Shown here: piece by piece, positions 62,001 to 64,000 of the stretch
Layout of the letters: each line of letters starts with the position of its first letter
Position numbering within the stretch: position 1 is the stretch's first letter
NCBI RefSeq assembly: GCF_008386695.1
Contig: NZ_VUOC01000001.1
Coordinates: 1,756,001 to 1,820,000, forward strand
DNA from: Chitinophaga agrisoli
GTDB taxonomy: Bacteria > Bacteroidota > Bacteroidia > Chitinophagales > Chitinophagaceae
Length of the DNA stretch: 64,000 nt
Direction of reading: 5' to 3'
Position numbers and translations under genes: made by a program
The notes under the pieces: model-generated
What the model was told of the DNA's origin: nothing
Databases searched by the model: none
Seen by the model: the letters and a program-made list of their open reading frames with translations, nothing else

Positions 62001-63683
62001 ATGATCCAATATTTTAAAAGATGGGGATATGTACTGGCTTTCCTGTTAATAGCCGGTAAACTGGCTGCACAGGAGACTGAGCCACAGTACTATATATATA
62101 TCCAAAACGAAAAACCGCAACCTTTTTACGTTAAATATAAAGATAAGGTCCTCAGCTCATCAGACCGGGGGTATATCATCCTGTCTGAGCTGCCGGCCGG
62201 CTCCACCTCCCTGGTGGTAGGTTTCCCCAGGAACGAAGCCCCGGAACAGCCCTTTACGGTGCGCCTGGGCAAGGCAGACCAAGGCTTTCTGTTAAAACAG
62301 ACTGCGGAGCAGCATTATGCCCTGTACAACCTCCAGACGTACAGCGTTACCAAGACCTCCACCCCGGAAAAAGAGGACGTGCAGCCACCTGCTGATCCAG
62401 CCGTGGGTAATGCCGCTCCCTCCGGTGATACGGAAGTAGTGGCCACTACGCCCGCCCCTGCAGCCGATGCTCCGGTAGCAGAAACGCAGGCGCCGGATAC
62501 CGCCGGGCAGGCCATGATGGCCGCCATGCGCCGCGACCTGGATACCGCCCTGGCAGGCAAAGCGGAGATCACCTCCGCCAGCAAACAACCCATAAAAAAA
62601 CAACCCAGCAAATTTGCTGAAGCCCTCGATAAAGTAGTAAGTGACGACCGCCCGGATGATATCCAGCTCGAAGAACCGGCCGCGCCACCCGCAGCCGGCG
62701 TTGCCACTGCGGCAGCAGGAGCCGTAACAGACATCGCCCCGGAAGGAAAGAAGCCCCGCCGCAAACGGGGTAAGGACAGAGCGCCCCTCACACCGGAGGA
62801 GCAGGCCCTGTTAAAAGACGTAATGGCCCAGGAACAGCAGGCCGGCCAGGCTGACAGCGCCGTGGTGGTGGCCGCCGCACCTGTAACAGAAACGCCCGCG
62901 CCCGTAACGGAAACACCCGCACCGGCCACGGAAACACCGGCGCCGGCAACAGAAGCGCCAGCCGTAAAAGATACCACCGCCCCCGCGCCCCCTGCGGAAA
63001 CGCAACCGGCAGTAGATTCCGCCGTTGCTACCATCCAGCCGGCAGATACTACGCCTGCCACTGAGCCAGCCGCAGAAGAAGCGCCAAAGGCAAAGAAACC
63101 CAAACGTAAAAAGTCATCCGATCCGGAATTTATAGAGTTCTCTACCGATGGGACCCAGCCCAAAGCGGCCGCGCCCCCCGCTGAAGTAGCCGCCGCCCCG
63201 GTAGAAGCCGCTACAGATGTAGCTGCCGCCACAGATATAGCGCCTGAAAAGGCGTCTAAAAAGAAAAAGCGCAAGCTGGCAGACGTAGTAGACGGCGAAG
63301 AACATCCTAACAACATCGTAACAGACAGCGTGGATTATTCCGCCCCCGTGCGAAAGGAAAAAGCTTCCGCGCTTAAAATGATCAATTCCGACTGCCAGAA
63401 CGTAATGGACGATGCGGCATTCCGTAAGCTGCTCAGAAAGGTCGTAGCTGCAAAGGATGATGAGGGGATAATAGAGTCATTCAGCCGCAATACCCGTGGC
63501 TACTGCCTGGAGACTGCCCAGATAAGAAGACTTGCCCAGCTGTTGACAACGGACGAAACCCGTTATAAACTGCTGGACATGGCCTATCCAAAGGCCGCGG
63601 ATTCTGAGAACTATGCCGGTTTAAGCGAATTGCTCAGCGACAGCTATTACCAGGGCCGTTTTAAAGCAATGCTGCACAAATAA
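62001..63683 (+). CDS. Exported Ala/Pro-rich protein with C-terminal DUF4476
   Basis: 560 residues. Signal peptide (MIQYFKRWGYVLAFLLIAGKLAAQ), a ~90-residue beta-rich N-terminal domain, a long low-complexity Ala/Pro/Thr/Glu linker with PAPVTETPAPATETP repeats and several KKxKRKK blocks, and a C-terminal DUF4476 domain (CQNVMDDAAFRKLLRKVVA, LLDMAYPKAADSENY). Function unknown; the linker suggests a periplasm-spanning protein. Its stop overlaps the truA start by one base. Confidence 0.85.
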   Translation: MIQYFKRWGYVLAFLLIAGKLAAQETEPQYYIYIQNEKPQPFYVKYKDKVLSSSDRGYIILSELPAGSTSLVVGFPRNEAPEQPFTVRLGKADQGFLLKQTAEQHYALYNLQTYSVTKTSTPEKEDVQPPADPAVGNAAPSGDTEVVATTPAPAADAPVAETQAPDTAGQAMMAAMRRDLDTALAGKAEITSASKQPIKKQPSKFAEALDKVVSDDRPDDIQLEEPAAPPAAGVATAAAGAVTDIAPEGKKPRRKRGKDRAPLTPEEQALLKDVMAQEQQAGQADSAVVVAAAPVTETPAPVTETPAPATETPAPATEAPAVKDTTAPAPPAETQPAVDSAVATIQPADTTPATEPAAEEAPKAKKPKRKKSSDPEFIEFSTDGTQPKAAAPPAEVAAAPVEAATDVAAATDIAPEKASKKKKRKLADVVDGEEHPNNIVTDSVDYSAPVRKEKASALKMINSDCQNVMDDAAFRKLLRKVVAAKDDEGIIESFSRNTRGYCLETAQIRRLAQLLTTDETRYKLLDMAYPKAADSENYAGLSELLSDSYYQGRFKAMLHK

Positions 63684-64000
63684 TGACCGAAGTTCCCGCC
63701 CAACGTTATTTTATCGACGTTTCCTATAAAGGCACGGCATATGCCGGTTTCCAGATCCAGGACAATGTACATACCGTACAATCCACCCTGGATAAAGCCT
63801 TAAGTACCCTATTACGCACGCCGGTGGTGACTACCGGATCCAGCCGTACAGACGCCGGCGTGCATGCCCTTCAGAACTTCCTGCATTTTGATACGGCAGT
63901 GGCCCTGCACCCGCAGTTCCTCTATAAAATGAATGCCATCCTGCCGGAAGATATCGTGCTCAAAGCCATTTACCCCGTTCCGCCAGATGCGCACTCCCGT
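63683..64000 (+). CDS. truA: tRNA pseudouridine synthase A, 3' partial
   Basis: 106 codons visible before the window ends. The catalytic Asp is D57 in SRTDAGVHALQN, and RYFIDVSYKGTAYAGFQ is the family N-terminus. It modifies U38-40 of the tRNA anticodon arm. Confidence 0.93.
   Translation, partial: MTEVPAQRYFIDVSYKGTAYAGFQIQDNVHTVQSTLDKALSTLLRTPVVTTGSSRTDAGVHALQNFLHFDTAVALHPQFLYKMNAILPEDIVLKAIYPVPPDAHSR

Noticed and set aside
62315-63316. 333-codon minus-strand ORF rich in Ala, Gly, Ser and Val
   Set aside because: Antisense shadow of the Ala/Pro-rich linker of the DUF4476 gene; composition mirrors the repeats and no family is seen.

Overview
The window reads as a chromosomal segment from a Bacteroidota bacterium, most like Chitinophagaceae. 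Signs are a SusC/SusD pair, FecR/ECF signalling, DUF4476 and DUF5706 proteins, a two-component propeller kinase, genes without Shine-Dalgarno sequences, and promoters of the TTTG-N19-TAnnTTTG type. Most of it is densely coding. Two short stretches (about 4.4-5.5 kb and 24.2-25.1 kb) are clearly more AT-rich and hold decayed toxin-type genes.

Layout. 1-4.4 kb: SusC (cut at its 5' end) and SusD, closed by a terminator. 4.5-5.2 kb: an intact HTH antitoxin-like gene followed by an AbiEii-type nucleotidyltransferase toxin reduced to its two ends. 5.5-18.4 kb: a ten-gene plus-strand operon for an NRPS-independent (NIS) siderophore: Fe(II)/2OG dioxygenase, PLP decarboxylase, two tandem IucA/IucC synthetases, exported creatininase-like protein, IucB-like acyltransferase, lysine/ornithine-type N-monooxygenase, MATE exporter, acyl carrier protein and acyl-AMP ligase. 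It converges on a minus-strand TonB-dependent receptor plus PepSY membrane protein (18.4-21.9 kb), which completes a make/export/import/reduce system. 22-25.7 kb: small exported protein, Tat-type serine hydrolase, a Fic gene with its catalytic core deleted, and a RibD/DHFR-like reductase. 25.8-29.3 kb: two identical tRNA-Glu genes in direct orientation flanking a beta-helix protein and a MazG-like protein.

29.4-33.2 kb: gap, pgk and a dicarboxylate/amino-acid symporter. 33.2-41.8 kb: hybrid propeller histidine kinase, the LemA-TPM-TPM-DUF1835 operon, a response regulator, and a FecR/ECF sigma pair whose sigma factor ends before region 4.2. 42.1-47.8 kb: M20 peptidase, S4 protein, lysA and a GAF protein. 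47.9-52.5 kb: a very large phosphoesterase / kinase-like / Omp85 protein and an SdiA-regulated lipoprotein. 52.6-64 kb: HD-PycTM fusion, ppk1, a 36-bp inverted repeat, thioredoxin, DUF4442, beta-CASP hydrolase, M1 aminopeptidase, biotin carrier protein, DUF4476 protein and the start of truA.

The best candidate for an undescribed system is the siderophore locus. It has the rhizobactin/bisucaberin-type core but adds a dioxygenase, an exported creatininase-like protein with altered metal ligands, an acyltransferase whose N-terminus resembles the NIS synthetases beside it, and a dedicated ACP/ligase pair that suggests an acylated product. Other items worth checking are the HD-PycTM fusion, the region-4-less sigma factor, and the phosphatase/kinase-like/outer-membrane fusion. 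All family calls come from reading the translated sequence; no database search was run.
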